Below, piece by piece: positions 1 through 8,693 of a stretch of 64,000 nucleotides of DNA. Source of the DNA: Agrobacterium tumefaciens (GTDB lineage: Bacteria; Pseudomonadota; Alphaproteobacteria; Rhizobiales; Rhizobiaceae). A model generated the notes under the pieces. The model made no database searches. It saw only the letters and a list, made by a program, of their open reading frames with translations, and was not told where the DNA came from. Made by a program: the position numbers and the translations under genes. The stretch is taken from positions 868,001 through 932,000 of the forward strand of contig NZ_CP072308.1 in the NCBI RefSeq assembly GCF_017726655.1. Direction: 5' to 3'. The first letter of the stretch is position 1; every line of letters starts with the position of its first letter.

Positions 1-1
1 G

Positions 2-1066
2 AGTTTCGGCTGGTGCTCCATCTGGGCGCGGACGCAGAACACCCCGTTACTGACGCTTCGCGGACGGCGCGGCGGCGAGACTGTTTTTTTGCTGCCGCTC
101 GAAATCGTGTCGGAAGGCGGCATTCGCAAGGCCGGTTTTCCCGGCGGCCGCTTCAACAATATCAATACCGGCCTTTTCGAGGCTTCTTTTGCGGAACGGG
201 AGGGAGAGGACATCGCGTCCGCCATTGCGCGGGAGGCGCCGAAGCTGCTGCATGGCCGGGCGGATGTTCTGGCATTTCAGAATGTACCGCTGATATGGCG
301 CGGCAGGAAAAACCCTCTGTCACACCTTGCCTCCGTCGAAAACCAGAATCCCGCCTTCCAGCTTCCTCTTTTCGATAGTTTCGAAGCTACACTTCGGCAG
401 GTCAATGCCAAGAGGCGGCGCAAGAAGTTCCGTATCCAGAGGCGCAGGGCCGAGGAAATGGGTGGCTACAGCCACATCATCGCGCGGACACAAGAGGAAA
501 AATGCGAAATCCTGCAGGCCTTTTTCCGTCAAAAAGCGGCGCGTTTCGCCTCGCAGGGCATACCCGACGTCTTCCGCGACCAGGGGGTGAAAGCGTTCTT
601 CCACGATCTGGCCAATTTGCCGGAAGCGGAAACTGACGCCCTGCTGGAGCTGCACGCCATTCGCCTTCATGGCGCAAATGAAGGTGTCGTCGCCGCGATT
701 GCCGGGCTTTCGCGCAAGCAGGATCACATCATCTGCCAGTTCGGTTCCATCGATGAGGCAGCCTCTGAGTGCAGCCCCGGCGAGTTGCTGTTCTGGCTGA
801 TGATTGAGCGGGCCTGCCGAGAAAAAGCCGCCCTCTTCGACTTCGGTGTCGGAGACCAGCGTTATAAGCGCAGCTGGTGCCCGGTTTTCACCGTGCAGCA
901 CGACATATTTCTGGCGTTAACGCTGAAAGGTCGGGTTGCTGCCTCCGGTTACGTGGCCATTGCCCGCATGAAGAGCATGATCAAATCGAGCCCTGCCCTC
1001 TATACGCTCATTCAGCGTCTTCGCGCAGGATGGCGCAAGACCGACACGGCCGCCGGCACCGACTGA
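2..1066 (+). CDS. GNAT/CelD (BcsL)-type acyltransferase, 5' end outside window
   Basis: The reading frame is open from base 2, so the N-terminus lies outside the window; 354 residues are visible. The central and C-terminal part looks like the CelD/BcsL GNAT domain found in polysaccharide clusters: a basic stretch around KRRRKKFRIQRR, a segment ending in HAIRLHGANEGVVAAIAGL, and the closing FDFGVGDQRYKRSW motif typical of this family. Such proteins are thought to acylate sugar intermediates or surface polysaccharide in the cytoplasm; the substrate here is unknown. It points the same way as the Wza-type gene at 3558 and probably belongs to the same polysaccharide pathway. By order it could be one of the first upp genes of Agrobacterium, but I cannot assign a letter. 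The in-frame ATG at 89 is internal to the domain and unlikely to be the true start. Confidence 0.8.
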   Translation, partial: SFGWCSIWARTQNTPLLTLRGRRGGETVFLLPLEIVSEGGIRKAGFPGGRFNNINTGLFEASFAEREGEDIASAIAREAPKLLHGRADVLAFQNVPLIWRGRKNPLSHLASVENQNPAFQLPLFDSFEATLRQVNAKRRRKKFRIQRRRAEEMGGYSHIIARTQEEKCEILQAFFRQKAARFASQGIPDVFRDQGVKAFFHDLANLPEAETDALLELHAIRLHGANEGVVAAIAGLSRKQDHIICQFGSIDEAASECSPGELLFWLMIERACREKAALFDFGVGDQRYKRSWCPVFTVQHDIFLALTLKGRVAASGYVAIARMKSMIKSSPALYTLIQRLRAGWRKTDTAAGTD

Positions 1067-1073
1067 GCATGCG

Positions 1074-3347
1074 TCAGGCCGCGCTGCGATGGCCAGGCTT
1101 GCGCATGCCGGTCATCGGCAGTGCCTCTTCATAACCTGCGGCATCCAGTTCACCCAGTGTCTGCTCGAGAAGATCGCTGTCCTTGCCGGGAACCGAAACG
1201 ACGATTTCGGCTGGCAGGTTGCGCAGCATTTTTCCAAGGCTTGAAATCTGCACCGCGCCGCACTCGACGAGAACCGTATCGTAAGCGTCCGAGAGCGCGC
1301 CGAGTATCATCGTCAGGCGATCGATCGCGCGCATGGCCTCCCGCGGCTGCGCATTGCCGCGCGGCACGATATGAGCGTCGGACAGACGGTCGCCATGAAT
1401 GGTTTCGCCGAAGGCGGCAGCGCCGGCGAGAAGGTCCATGACGCCGGGAAGTCCGGTTTCGGGCGCCATCAGCCGCGTGGGACAGGCAGACGCCGTCATA
1501 TCGACGAGAACGACCGAGCGACCGAGTTCCGAGAGCGCGCGCGCCAGCATGACAGTTGTCGTGGAACCGCTATCACCGGCCGGAGACACAACGGCCGCAA
1601 CCGGTTTGGCAAGGCGGGTCGCAAGATAAGCCGCGACGGCATCGATCGAGAAATCCTCGGATGTCTCCGCATCATCGTGCGCGTTTTCAGAGGCGGCCGG
1701 CGTGGCAGCGGCCGGCTCTTGCCTGTGCGGGGCCGGAGCGACCGCCACGGGCATCATCGGGGCGGAGGCCGCTTCTGCGATAGCGGACTTATACGCCGCA
1801 GCCGGGACCACCTCTACCGCGGCCGGCGGTGTGGTTTCCCGCGCTGCGGCAGTCGGCTTTTCGGGCAAATCGGCAGCCAATTCCTCATCAACCCTCGCAC
1901 GCGAGGGCGGTGGATCGGAACGGGGTGGAACCTGGCTTCTGCCAACCGGCTTCAAGGCGCGTCCGGTAAACAGCTCCACCAGCATGACGACGATGCATGA
2001 CAAGAGGAAGGCCGCCAGCGTCACGACGATGGTGATAGCGCCGGTCTTCGGGAAATAGGGTTCGCGCGGCTCCACTGCCGTCGAGATGACGCGCGCATCT
2101 GCTGGCGTCGACTCTGCCGAACCGGCGCGCGACGTCGCCTCGCGATAACGGGCGAGATAGGTTTCGAGAAGCTGTCTCTGTGCGGCCGCTTCGCGCTCCA
2201 GGTCGTTGAGGCCCACCTGCTGTTCGCCGGCGCGCACGCTTTCCGACTTCAGCACATTCAATTGCTGCACAAGCTGCCGCTCGCGCAGGCGCGATACGTT
2301 CGCTTCATTCTCCAGGCTCGCAAGTACCTTGCGGGTTTCTTCCTGAATCTGGCGCTCGATGCCGGATAGCTGGTTGCGTAGCGCCCGGATGCGCGGGTGG
2401 CCCTCAAGAAGCGAGGACGAGAGATCGGAAATCTGGCTGCGGATCGTCGTTTCGTTTTCTTTGAGCCGCTGGATCGTCGGAGATCCTACCACGTCGGGAA
2501 AGGTATCGAGCGGGCGACCGCTGGCCAGGGCGTTGCGCACGCCTTCCGCCCGCGCTTCTGCATTGGCACGCTCACCGCGGATGCGGCCAAGTTCGGTCGA
2601 TATATCGCTCAATTGCCGCGTGGCGAGCGTCTCGCCCTGCCCCGCCGATAGGAGGTCGGATGACGCGCGATAATCCGCGACTTTCCTGTCGGCATCCCGC
2701 ACTTTTTCGCGAAGACTGGCGATTTCAGGCTCAAGCCAACGCGCCGCTTCCGTGCTGGTGCCAAGCTTCGCGCCGCTTTGCAACGCGATATAGGCCTTCA
2801 TCATTTCATTCGGGATTGCAGCGGCGAGTTTCGGGTCCTCCGACGAGAACTCGACCGTGATGACGCGCGAACTTTCAACCTGATAGACTTGCAGTTTTTC
2901 ACGGAACGCCTTCAGGACCCGTTCTTCGGGCAGGACCTGAAGCGGGTCCTTCTTGATGCCAACGGCGATCAGCATCCGGGAGATCAGCGACGGATGAGCG
3001 TCCGGATCGAACTCATCCAGTTCATAAAGCTTCATGTCCTTGGCGACCTGCTTGATGAGATCGACCGATTGGAGGATTTGCACCTGGCTCGAAACGGTCA
3101 GCTCATCCAGAACCGGTTCAGCCGGGGCGTTCGACTGCTGCGATGCGCCGAAGGAGGCGGCACGGGATTCGATAAGCAGACGCGCCTCGCCCTTGTAGGC
3201 AGGCGCCATCATGCTGGCGATCACAAATGCGCAGCCGCCGGCCAGAAGCGTAATCGCGGCGATCCGTCCCTTGCGCCGCCAGATGGCCGCGACAAGCTGC
3301 GCAAGATCTATATCCACATCCCTGTCATCCATGCGATCGCCGTTCAT
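1074..3347 (-). CDS. Wzc/ExoP-like polysaccharide co-polymerase with degenerate Walker A
   Basis: A 757-residue inner-membrane protein. An N-terminal Wzz domain (about residues 12-120, first membrane helix at the AAITLLAGGCAFVIASM stretch) is followed by a long periplasmic coiled coil, a second helix (AITIVVTLAAFLLSCIVVML), a Pro/Ala-rich linker, and a C-terminal fold resembling a BY-kinase. In that last part the P-loop reads GDSGSTTT instead of a GxxGKST-type loop, so the invariant lysine is missing; the Walker B strand reads TVLVECG with Glu for Asp, and there is no C-terminal tyrosine cluster. It is probably a chain-length or export co-polymerase without kinase activity. The ATG at 3347 is preceded by GGAG at a good distance. 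It runs opposite to the rest of the cluster and diverges from the Wza gene. Confidence 0.85.
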   Translation of the reverse strand: MNGDRMDDRDVDIDLAQLVAAIWRRKGRIAAITLLAGGCAFVIASMMAPAYKGEARLLIESRAASFGASQQSNAPAEPVLDELTVSSQVQILQSVDLIKQVAKDMKLYELDEFDPDAHPSLISRMLIAVGIKKDPLQVLPEERVLKAFREKLQVYQVESSRVITVEFSSEDPKLAAAIPNEMMKAYIALQSGAKLGTSTEAARWLEPEIASLREKVRDADRKVADYRASSDLLSAGQGETLATRQLSDISTELGRIRGERANAEARAEGVRNALASGRPLDTFPDVVGSPTIQRLKENETTIRSQISDLSSSLLEGHPRIRALRNQLSGIERQIQEETRKVLASLENEANVSRLRERQLVQQLNVLKSESVRAGEQQVGLNDLEREAAAQRQLLETYLARYREATSRAGSAESTPADARVISTAVEPREPYFPKTGAITIVVTLAAFLLSCIVVMLVELFTGRALKPVGRSQVPPRSDPPPSRARVDEELAADLPEKPTAAARETTPPAAVEVVPAAAYKSAIAEAASAPMMPVAVAPAPHRQEPAAATPAASENAHDDAETSEDFSIDAVAAYLATRLAKPVAAVVSPAGDSGSTTTVMLARALSELGRSVVLVDMTASACPTRLMAPETGLPGVMDLLAGAAAFGETIHGDRLSDAHIVPRGNAQPREAMRAIDRLTMILGALSDAYDTVLVECGAVQISSLGKMLRNLPAEIVVSVPGKDSDLLEQTLGELDAAGYEEALPMTGMRKPGHRSAA

Positions 3348-3462
3348 GCGCGCTCCGTAACCGACATAAATCGCGGCCCTTAAATATAGATGGTCAATTT
3401 CTGCGAAGCTTAAGTGCTGCCGGTAACACAACCGTTAATCCCGGCGGATCAGACAGCAAAAG

Positions 3463-3474
3463 GCTAATATTAGC
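3463..3474. promoter_or_regulatory. 12-bp perfect palindrome between the divergent wzc and wza genes
   Basis: GCTAATATTAGC reads the same on both strands and lies in the 210-base gap between the start of the Wzc-like gene (3347, minus) and the Wza-type gene (3558, plus). The surroundings are AT-richer than the genes and contain TTAA elements. A shared operator is plausible; the regulator is unknown. Confidence 0.35.
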
Positions 3475-3557
3475 ATCACTTGCCCGGAGGCGTTTACCGC
3501 GCATTAACCCTAACAGAACGATAAGAATGGTCAAAGATCGACTCGGAGCCAGATGAG

Positions 3558-4130
3558 ATGCCGCTCGCCGGATCACGCCATGTCACCGCACTGACGCTTG
3601 CCGTTCTGACGGCCCTTTCCGGCTGTGCGGCGTATCAACCCGCGCCGAGGTCCTTCAATGAGGCCGCCCTGCAGCCATATCATGTGGATAGCGGCGACAG
3701 GCTGCGCATCAACGTCTTCGAACAGACGGGCCTGACCAACACCTATACGGTCGACCAGGCTGGTTACGTCGCCTTTCCTCTCGTGGGTCAGGTTCCCGCC
3801 CGCGGCAAGACGCTCCCGCAACTCGAAGCCGCCATCGCGGCCAAGCTTCGCCAGGGCTATCTGCGCGACCCTGATGTCACCATTGAAATCGATCGTTATC
3901 GCCCCGTCTTCGTCATGGGCGAAGTCGGCCGTCCGGGCCAGTATTCCTACGTCCCGGGCATGACGGTTCAGAACGCGATTGCCATTGCAGGCGGCTTCAG
4001 CCCCCGCGCCAACCAGGCCGATGTGGATGTTACGCGCAAGATCAATGCCGAGGTACTGACCGGCCGGATCGGTATCACCGCCCCGCTTCTGGCTGGTGAC
4101 ACCGTCTATGTTCGCGAACGCTTCTTCTGA
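3558..4130 (+). CDS. uppC: Wza-type outer-membrane polysaccharide export lipoprotein
   Basis: 190 residues with a lipoprotein signal (LTALSGC lipobox around residue 22), a Poly_export domain (YHVDSGDRLRINVFEQ, then GYVAFPLVGQVPARGKT) and one SLBB segment (VFVMGEVGRPGQYSYVPGMTVQNAIAIAGGF split by short loops). Short Wza/KpsD-like proteins of this size form or gate the outer-membrane exit for capsule or adhesin polysaccharides. It starts at ATG 3558 after a CGGAG and is followed after 17 bases by the glycosyltransferase. By content and order the cluster resembles the Agrobacterium upp locus for unipolar polysaccharide, where uppC is the Wza homologue; the symbol is assigned from that recalled synteny, not from a comparison. 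Confidence 0.85.
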   Translation: MPLAGSRHVTALTLAVLTALSGCAAYQPAPRSFNEAALQPYHVDSGDRLRINVFEQTGLTNTYTVDQAGYVAFPLVGQVPARGKTLPQLEAAIAAKLRQGYLRDPDVTIEIDRYRPVFVMGEVGRPGQYSYVPGMTVQNAIAIAGGFSPRANQADVDVTRKINAEVLTGRIGITAPLLAGDTVYVRERFF

Positions 4131-4147
4131 CGGGCGGAGCGATCAGC

Positions 4148-5290
4148 GTGTCGGATGACGGCCCTCCCCTGCGCATCATTCACTGTTTCCGCTCGCCGGT
4201 GGGTGGCGTATTCCGGCACGTGCGCGATCTCATCGAAGAACATGTCAAGCAGGGTCACAAGGTCGGCATCGTCTGCGACAGTTCGACCGGAGGCGCGCAC
4301 GAGGAACGGCTTTTCGCACAGATCACGCCGATGCTGGAGCTTGGCCTTACCCGCCTGCCCATCCGGCGCTCCATCAGTCCCGGCGACCTGCCGGCGCTCT
4401 GGACATCCTACAAGCACATTAAAAGTTTGCGGCCGGACATTCTGCACGGGCATAGCGCCAAGGGTGGCGCTCTTGCCCGGCTGATCGGCTCACTTCTGCG
4501 GGTGAACAGGTATCGCGTAGCCCGCCTTTATTCTCCGCATGGCGGTAGCCTGCATTACGCCCGAAACAGCGTGAAAGGGCAGCTCTTTCTTCGGTTGGAG
4601 CGCTTTCAGGAGCGTTTCACCGACGCGCTCTGTTTCGTATGCCATTTCGAGCAGGCGACTTACGAGGCCAAGGTGGGCATGCCGCGCACCCGCACCGCAA
4701 TGATCTATAATGGGGTGCAGGAGAGCGAATTCGAGGCCGTCCCCGCCCGTGAAGGCGCTGCCCGTTTCCTCTATATAGGCATGCTGCGCGACCTCAAGGG
4801 ACCAGACATCTTCATCAAGGCGTTTGCCAAAACGGAACGCAGCCTCGGCAAGCCTCTGAAGGGCGTCATTGTCGGCGATGGGCCGGACAGGGACAAATAC
4901 GCCGCGATGATCGATGCGGCCGGGCTTTCGCAACGGATATCCATGCATGCCGCCATGCCCGCCCGGCAGGCCTTTGAGCTCGCACGGACAGTGGTCGTAC
5001 CCTCTCGCGCCGAAGCCATGCCTTACATTGTGCTGGAAGCGCTCGCTGCGGGAAAAACGGTTATTGCCTCGCATGTCGGCGGCATCCCCGAGGTGCTTGG
5101 CGAAAACAGCGAAGCACTGGTGCCGACAGGCGATGCGGACGCGCTGGCGCGGATCATGGCAAGGGACGCCGAAGATGACGGCTGGGCGCAACGCGTGATG
5201 CCCCACGCGGACAGCTTCAAGGCGAAATTCTCAACCCCCGTCATGGCCAACGAGATGATGAAGCTCTATCGCGATCTGCTGGTTAACTGA
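4148..5290 (+). CDS. GT4-family glycosyltransferase
   Basis: A 380-residue retaining glycosyltransferase of the GT-B fold. The N-terminal acceptor domain begins with RIIHCFRSPVGGVFRHVRDL, and HGHSAKGGALARL is typical of GT4 enzymes of surface polysaccharide clusters. The C-terminal donor domain holds YIGMLRDLKGPDIFIKAF, VGDGPDRDKYAAMI and the E-x7-E motif in SRAEAMPYIVLEALAAG. It acts on the cytoplasmic face of the inner membrane, adding a sugar to the lipid-linked unit started by the next gene. The start is GTG at 4148, 17 bases after the Wza stop, with GGAG upstream. Its place suggests uppD, but the sugar and linkage cannot be read from the sequence. Confidence 0.85.
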   Translation: MSDDGPPLRIIHCFRSPVGGVFRHVRDLIEEHVKQGHKVGIVCDSSTGGAHEERLFAQITPMLELGLTRLPIRRSISPGDLPALWTSYKHIKSLRPDILHGHSAKGGALARLIGSLLRVNRYRVARLYSPHGGSLHYARNSVKGQLFLRLERFQERFTDALCFVCHFEQATYEAKVGMPRTRTAMIYNGVQESEFEAVPAREGAARFLYIGMLRDLKGPDIFIKAFAKTERSLGKPLKGVIVGDGPDRDKYAAMIDAAGLSQRISMHAAMPARQAFELARTVVVPSRAEAMPYIVLEALAAGKTVIASHVGGIPEVLGENSEALVPTGDADALARIMARDAEDDGWAQRVMPHADSFKAKFSTPVMANEMMKLYRDLLVN

Positions 5291-5503
5291 AGCGGTTAAA
5301 AAACTCGATTTCCGATTGTATATTCCCATCACATTGCAGAAATCAGTCATAAACGTTTCTTAGCATGTTTCGGCTAGTTTTCTGCCGGTAAGGCGCCGCG
5401 CCGGATGGTCTGCGTGTACTTTGCCACTTTGAAGTTGCGTCTCGTCCCGGTCGAAAATCAAACGCGACGTTAGGCCGATGCGCTGGAGGGTGCGGATCAA
5501 GCG

Positions 5504-7057
5504 ATGACCAAGAGTGACAAGGACAGGCTGCAATTCGACCTGGCGTCGTTGCGCGAAAAAATCTCCGGATCGGAGGCCAAGGAGTCTCCGGCTTCGGCAA
5601 CCGTCGTCCTTAATCCGCTTGCCCGCCAGATTGCCAACCAGCTGCGGAGCGGCAGCCACTCCCCCAACATGGTGATCGGCCAGCTTCGTCTTCTGGAATT
5701 CACCATGCTGGTGGTTATTGCGGCCATCGCCAACGGCATCGCCGCCGATCGCGGTCTTGAAAGCTTTCTGTCGAGCTTTGGCGGCGGTGTTCTGGGGGCG
5801 GCACTCTGCGTCATCCTTTTGCAGGCCGGGGACTGCTACCAGCTTCCAACGCTGCGTACGCCGATGTCCATGTTCGCCCGCGTTCAGGGAGCCGTCTGTT
5901 TCTCCTTCGTGGGCGTCGCCTGTTTCCTCCTTCTGTTTTTCCCTGGCTCGCTGCATTCCTGGCAGGCCTTTGCGCTCTGGTACGCCGCCGCTGCGCTGGC
6001 GATCTTCGCCGGACGTCTGCTTCTTGGTTTCGCCATTCGCCACTGGAGCCGCAACGGCGTCATGGAGCGCCGCGCCGTCATTGTCGGTGGCGGCGATTCT
6101 GCTCGGGACCTCATCCGCTCACTGGAGCAGCAATCCGACAACGATATCCGCATCTGCGGAATTTTCGACGACCGCAATAGCGAAAGATCACCGGATGTCG
6201 TCGCCGGTTATCCGAAGCTTGGCACCTTTGCCGAACTGGTGGAATTTGCCCGCCTCACCAAACTGGACATGCTGATCATCTCGCTGCCGCTGAGTGCCGA
6301 AGCCCGCATTCTCCAGCTGCTGCGAAAACTCTGGGTGCTGCCGGTCGACATCCGCATTGCCGCCCATGCCAACAAGCTGCGTTTCCGTCCGCGCGCCTAT
6401 TCCCATGTCGGCAGCGTGCCGATGCTCGACGTGTTCGACAAGCCGATCCGGGACTGGGATTCCGTGGCGAAGCGGGTGTTCGACATCATATTCAGCTTGA
6501 TCGGCATCGCGCTTCTGTGGCCGGTGATGCTGGCGGCGGGCATTGCCGTGAAAACAACGTCAAAAGGCCCCGTGCTTTTCAAACAGAAACGACACGGCTT
6601 CAACAACGAGACGATCAACGTCTGGAAGTTCCGTTCCATGTACACGGAACTGAGCGACCCCACCGCCAAAAAGGCCGTCACGAAAAACGATCCCCGCGTC
6701 ACGCCGGTCGGCCGTTTTCTGCGCAAGTCATCGATAGACGAGCTGCCGCAGCTGTTCAACGTTCTCTACGGCGATCTGTCACTGGTCGGTCCGCGCCCCC
6801 ATGCCGTCCATGCCCAAACGGGCGATCTGAAATATACCGAGGTGGTGGAGCACTATTTCGCCCGCCACAAGGTCAAGCCCGGCGTGACCGGCTGGGCGCA
6901 GATCAATGGCTGGCGCGGCGAAATCGACCATGGCGACAAGATCAAGTTCCGCACTGAGTATGATCTCTACTACATTGAAAACTGGTCTTTGTTTCTGGAT
7001 CTGAAAATCCTGTTTCTTACGCCGATCAGGCTGCTCAAATCGGAAAACGCCTATTGA
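5504..7057 (+). CDS. uppE: Undecaprenyl-phosphate sugar-1-phosphate transferase (initiating enzyme)
   Basis: 517 residues of the polyisoprenyl-phosphate hexose-1-phosphate transferase family. About four N-terminal membrane helices are followed by a CoA-binding-like domain (RRAVIVGGGDSARDLIRSLE near residue 190), a fifth hydrophobic segment and the catalytic bac_transf domain with KRVFDIIFSLIGIAL, VWKFRSMYTE, RKSSIDELPQLFNV, SLVGPRPHA and KPGVTGWAQINGWRGE. These enzymes start repeat-unit synthesis by moving a hexose-phosphate to undecaprenyl phosphate. The 213-base gap before it, after the glycosyltransferase, may hold its own promoter. Its stop overlaps the start of the next gene. The symbol follows the Agrobacterium upp cluster, in which uppE is the initiating transferase, by inferred synteny. 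Confidence 0.9.
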   Translation: MTKSDKDRLQFDLASLREKISGSEAKESPASATVVLNPLARQIANQLRSGSHSPNMVIGQLRLLEFTMLVVIAAIANGIAADRGLESFLSSFGGGVLGAALCVILLQAGDCYQLPTLRTPMSMFARVQGAVCFSFVGVACFLLLFFPGSLHSWQAFALWYAAAALAIFAGRLLLGFAIRHWSRNGVMERRAVIVGGGDSARDLIRSLEQQSDNDIRICGIFDDRNSERSPDVVAGYPKLGTFAELVEFARLTKLDMLIISLPLSAEARILQLLRKLWVLPVDIRIAAHANKLRFRPRAYSHVGSVPMLDVFDKPIRDWDSVAKRVFDIIFSLIGIALLWPVMLAAGIAVKTTSKGPVLFKQKRHGFNNETINVWKFRSMYTELSDPTAKKAVTKNDPRVTPVGRFLRKSSIDELPQLFNVLYGDLSLVGPRPHAVHAQTGDLKYTEVVEHYFARHKVKPGVTGWAQINGWRGEIDHGDKIKFRTEYDLYYIENWSLFLDLKILFLTPIRLLKSENAY

Positions 7058-8295
7058 CCCACACCGGTTACCAGCACGCGGCGAATTTTGACGCACCGTT
7101 GGCCACCATGCGGCTCATCGGTTCGTTCTTTATCGCCTTCGGCGTGTTCCTTTCCGGCTTCGTCATCTCCGAACCGGCGCCTTATGAATTGATGATGGTG
7201 GGACAGGTGGCGCTGTGGTTCCTGCTGGGCCTTCGTCTGTCGCGCACGGTCGTCCTGCTTCTGTGCCTGCTGCTTGCGTTCAACGTTGGCGGTTATCTGT
7301 CTCTCACCACCATGGCCAATTTGGATGAGGGACCGCTTTATCTCGCCGTTTCGACGTTTCTGGCGCTGACGTCGGTGTTTTATGCGGCGATCGTGGAAGA
7401 CAGGCACCAGCGTCTGCTTCTGATTTTCCGGGCCTGGCTTGCCGCCGCGCTCATTACGTCGCTGCTCGGCATCATCGGATATTTCCATGCCATTCCGGGC
7501 TTTGAGGTCTTTACGCTCTATGATCGCGCCAAGGGTGCATTTCAGGATCCAAATGTCTTCGGTCCCTTCCTGGTGACACCGTCGCTATACCTGATCTACG
7601 GCCTTTTAACCGGCAAGGCGATGCATGCGCCGCTTCGGGCTGCCGGGCTGCTCATCCTGTCGCTCGGCATTTTTCTGTCATTCTCGCGCGCAGCCTGGGG
7701 CCTGTTTCTCTTTTCCACCGTTCTGCTTGTCTTCGTCATGCTGCTGAAGGAGCGCACGGCAGCGTTTCGGCTCAAAATACTTGTGCTGTTCCTCGTCGCC
7801 GTCGGGCTCATGGTTGCCGCTGTTATCGTTGCGCTGCAGTTCAAGCAGGTGGCGGACCTGTTCTCCAGCCGTGCGTCGGCGGTGCAGTCCTACGACGGCG
7901 GTCACCTCGGACGTTTCGCCCGCCACTATCTCGGCTTTCTGCTCGCCATGGAACATCCGCTCGGGATCGGGCCGATGGTATTCGACGATATCTTCCCGGC
8001 GGCGGAACATAATATTTGGCTGAAAAGCCTCACCACCCATGGCTGGTTCGGTTTTGTCGTTTATCTCACCCTGATCTGCTGGACGATTGCCGCCGGCTTC
8101 CGCCATCTTCTGAGACCGCGCCCCTGGCAGCCGTTCCTGATCATTTCATGGGTTACTTTCGTCGGGCATGTGTTGATCGGCGCCGTCATCGACACGGATC
8201 ACTGGCGGCACTTCTTCCTGCTGCTCGGCATCCTGTGGGGGTGCATGGCGCTCGAAAAGCGCGAAAACCTGCGCCGGCGCGCCCACACTGCGTAA
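7054..8295 (+). CDS. O-antigen ligase-like (Wzy/WaaL family) membrane protein
   Basis: 413 residues with about ten to eleven membrane helices and a larger periplasmic loop around residues 275-320 (SRASAVQSYDGGHLGRFARHYLGF, then HPLGIGPMVF and AEHNIWLKSLTTHGWFG), which is the usual layout of O-antigen ligase/polymerase proteins. It probably polymerises or ligates the repeat units started by the gene before it. The proposed start is TTG 7054, overlapping the upstream TGA (TTGA), which indicates translational coupling; a later start at ATG 7108 would keep all helices. It corresponds by position to the last gene of the upp cluster (uppF), but that letter is only inferred. Confidence 0.8.
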   Translation: MTHTGYQHAANFDAPLATMRLIGSFFIAFGVFLSGFVISEPAPYELMMVGQVALWFLLGLRLSRTVVLLLCLLLAFNVGGYLSLTTMANLDEGPLYLAVSTFLALTSVFYAAIVEDRHQRLLLIFRAWLAAALITSLLGIIGYFHAIPGFEVFTLYDRAKGAFQDPNVFGPFLVTPSLYLIYGLLTGKAMHAPLRAAGLLILSLGIFLSFSRAAWGLFLFSTVLLVFVMLLKERTAAFRLKILVLFLVAVGLMVAAVIVALQFKQVADLFSSRASAVQSYDGGHLGRFARHYLGFLLAMEHPLGIGPMVFDDIFPAAEHNIWLKSLTTHGWFGFVVYLTLICWTIAAGFRHLLRPRPWQPFLIISWVTFVGHVLIGAVIDTDHWRHFFLLLGILWGCMALEKRENLRRRAHTA

Positions 8296-8310
8296 AACAG
8301 CTTCCCTTAC

Positions 8311-8335
8311 GGAACCTTCTGCTATTGCAACCGTT
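8311..8335 (+). promoter_or_regulatory. EcfG-type general stress promoter for the 49-residue membrane protein
   Basis: GGAAC at 8311-8315 and CGTT at 8332-8335 are separated by exactly 16 bases, the spacing of alphaproteobacterial EcfG (ECF15) promoters. The ATG at 8373 lies 38 bases downstream of the CGTT. Confidence 0.65.
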
Positions 8336-8372
8336 TAGCCCGCGATTGTGACATGTCCAACGGGGACATCTT

Positions 8373-8522
8373 ATGACGCAGACCAATAATCTCTATCTCA
8401 TTATCGGCGCCCTTATTGTGGTCATCGCGGGCCTTGGAATTTACGTCTGGCATGAAGAAAGCAAGCCGAAGGGGATCGAGATGAACATCGGCCCGAATGG
8501 CGTCTCCGTTCAGGAGAACTAA
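8373..8522 (+). CDS. Small single-pass membrane protein, 49 residues
   Basis: The frame from ATG 8373 encodes 49 residues: a short polar start (MTQTNNLY), one membrane helix (LIIGALIVVIAGLGIYVW, residues about 8-25) and a charged tail ending in IGPNGVSVQEN. I do not recognise a function. It resembles the many tiny inner-membrane proteins of rhizobia induced by stress, and the EcfG-like promoter 38 bases upstream supports both the reality of the gene and stress control. A strong stem-loop at 8553-8601 could end its transcript. The tail would lie in the periplasm if the N-terminus is inside. Confidence 0.7.
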   Translation: MTQTNNLYLIIGALIVVIAGLGIYVWHEESKPKGIEMNIGPNGVSVQEN

Positions 8523-8552
8523 GCCACAAGCGTCGCGCAAACTCCGGCGATT

Positions 8553-8601
8553 AAGACCGGGTGCATTCCACGTCAAAGCCGGCGTGGATGCAGCCGGTCT
8601 T
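8553..8601 (+). terminator. Long stem-loop followed by TCTTCTT-like tract
   Basis: AAGACCGG (8553-8560) pairs with CCGGTCTT (8594-8601) and the inner arms TGCAT/CCACG and CGTGG/ATGCA extend the stem, leaving a loop of about ten bases. The pyrimidine-rich run after it suits a factor-independent terminator of the 49-residue gene; a small RNA cannot be excluded. Confidence 0.5.
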
Positions 8602-8693
8602 CTTATGAGAGAAGACGAAAGGCGGGATCGATGCCCGCAGAGCCGGCCCGATACGCATGATCCGTATCGCCCGATCAAGGACACATCCGAGCA

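Noticed and set aside
1371..2000. Long open frame antisense to the Wzc-like gene
   Set aside because: Arg/Gly-rich composition without domains; it mirrors the GC-rich third positions of the real minus-strand gene.
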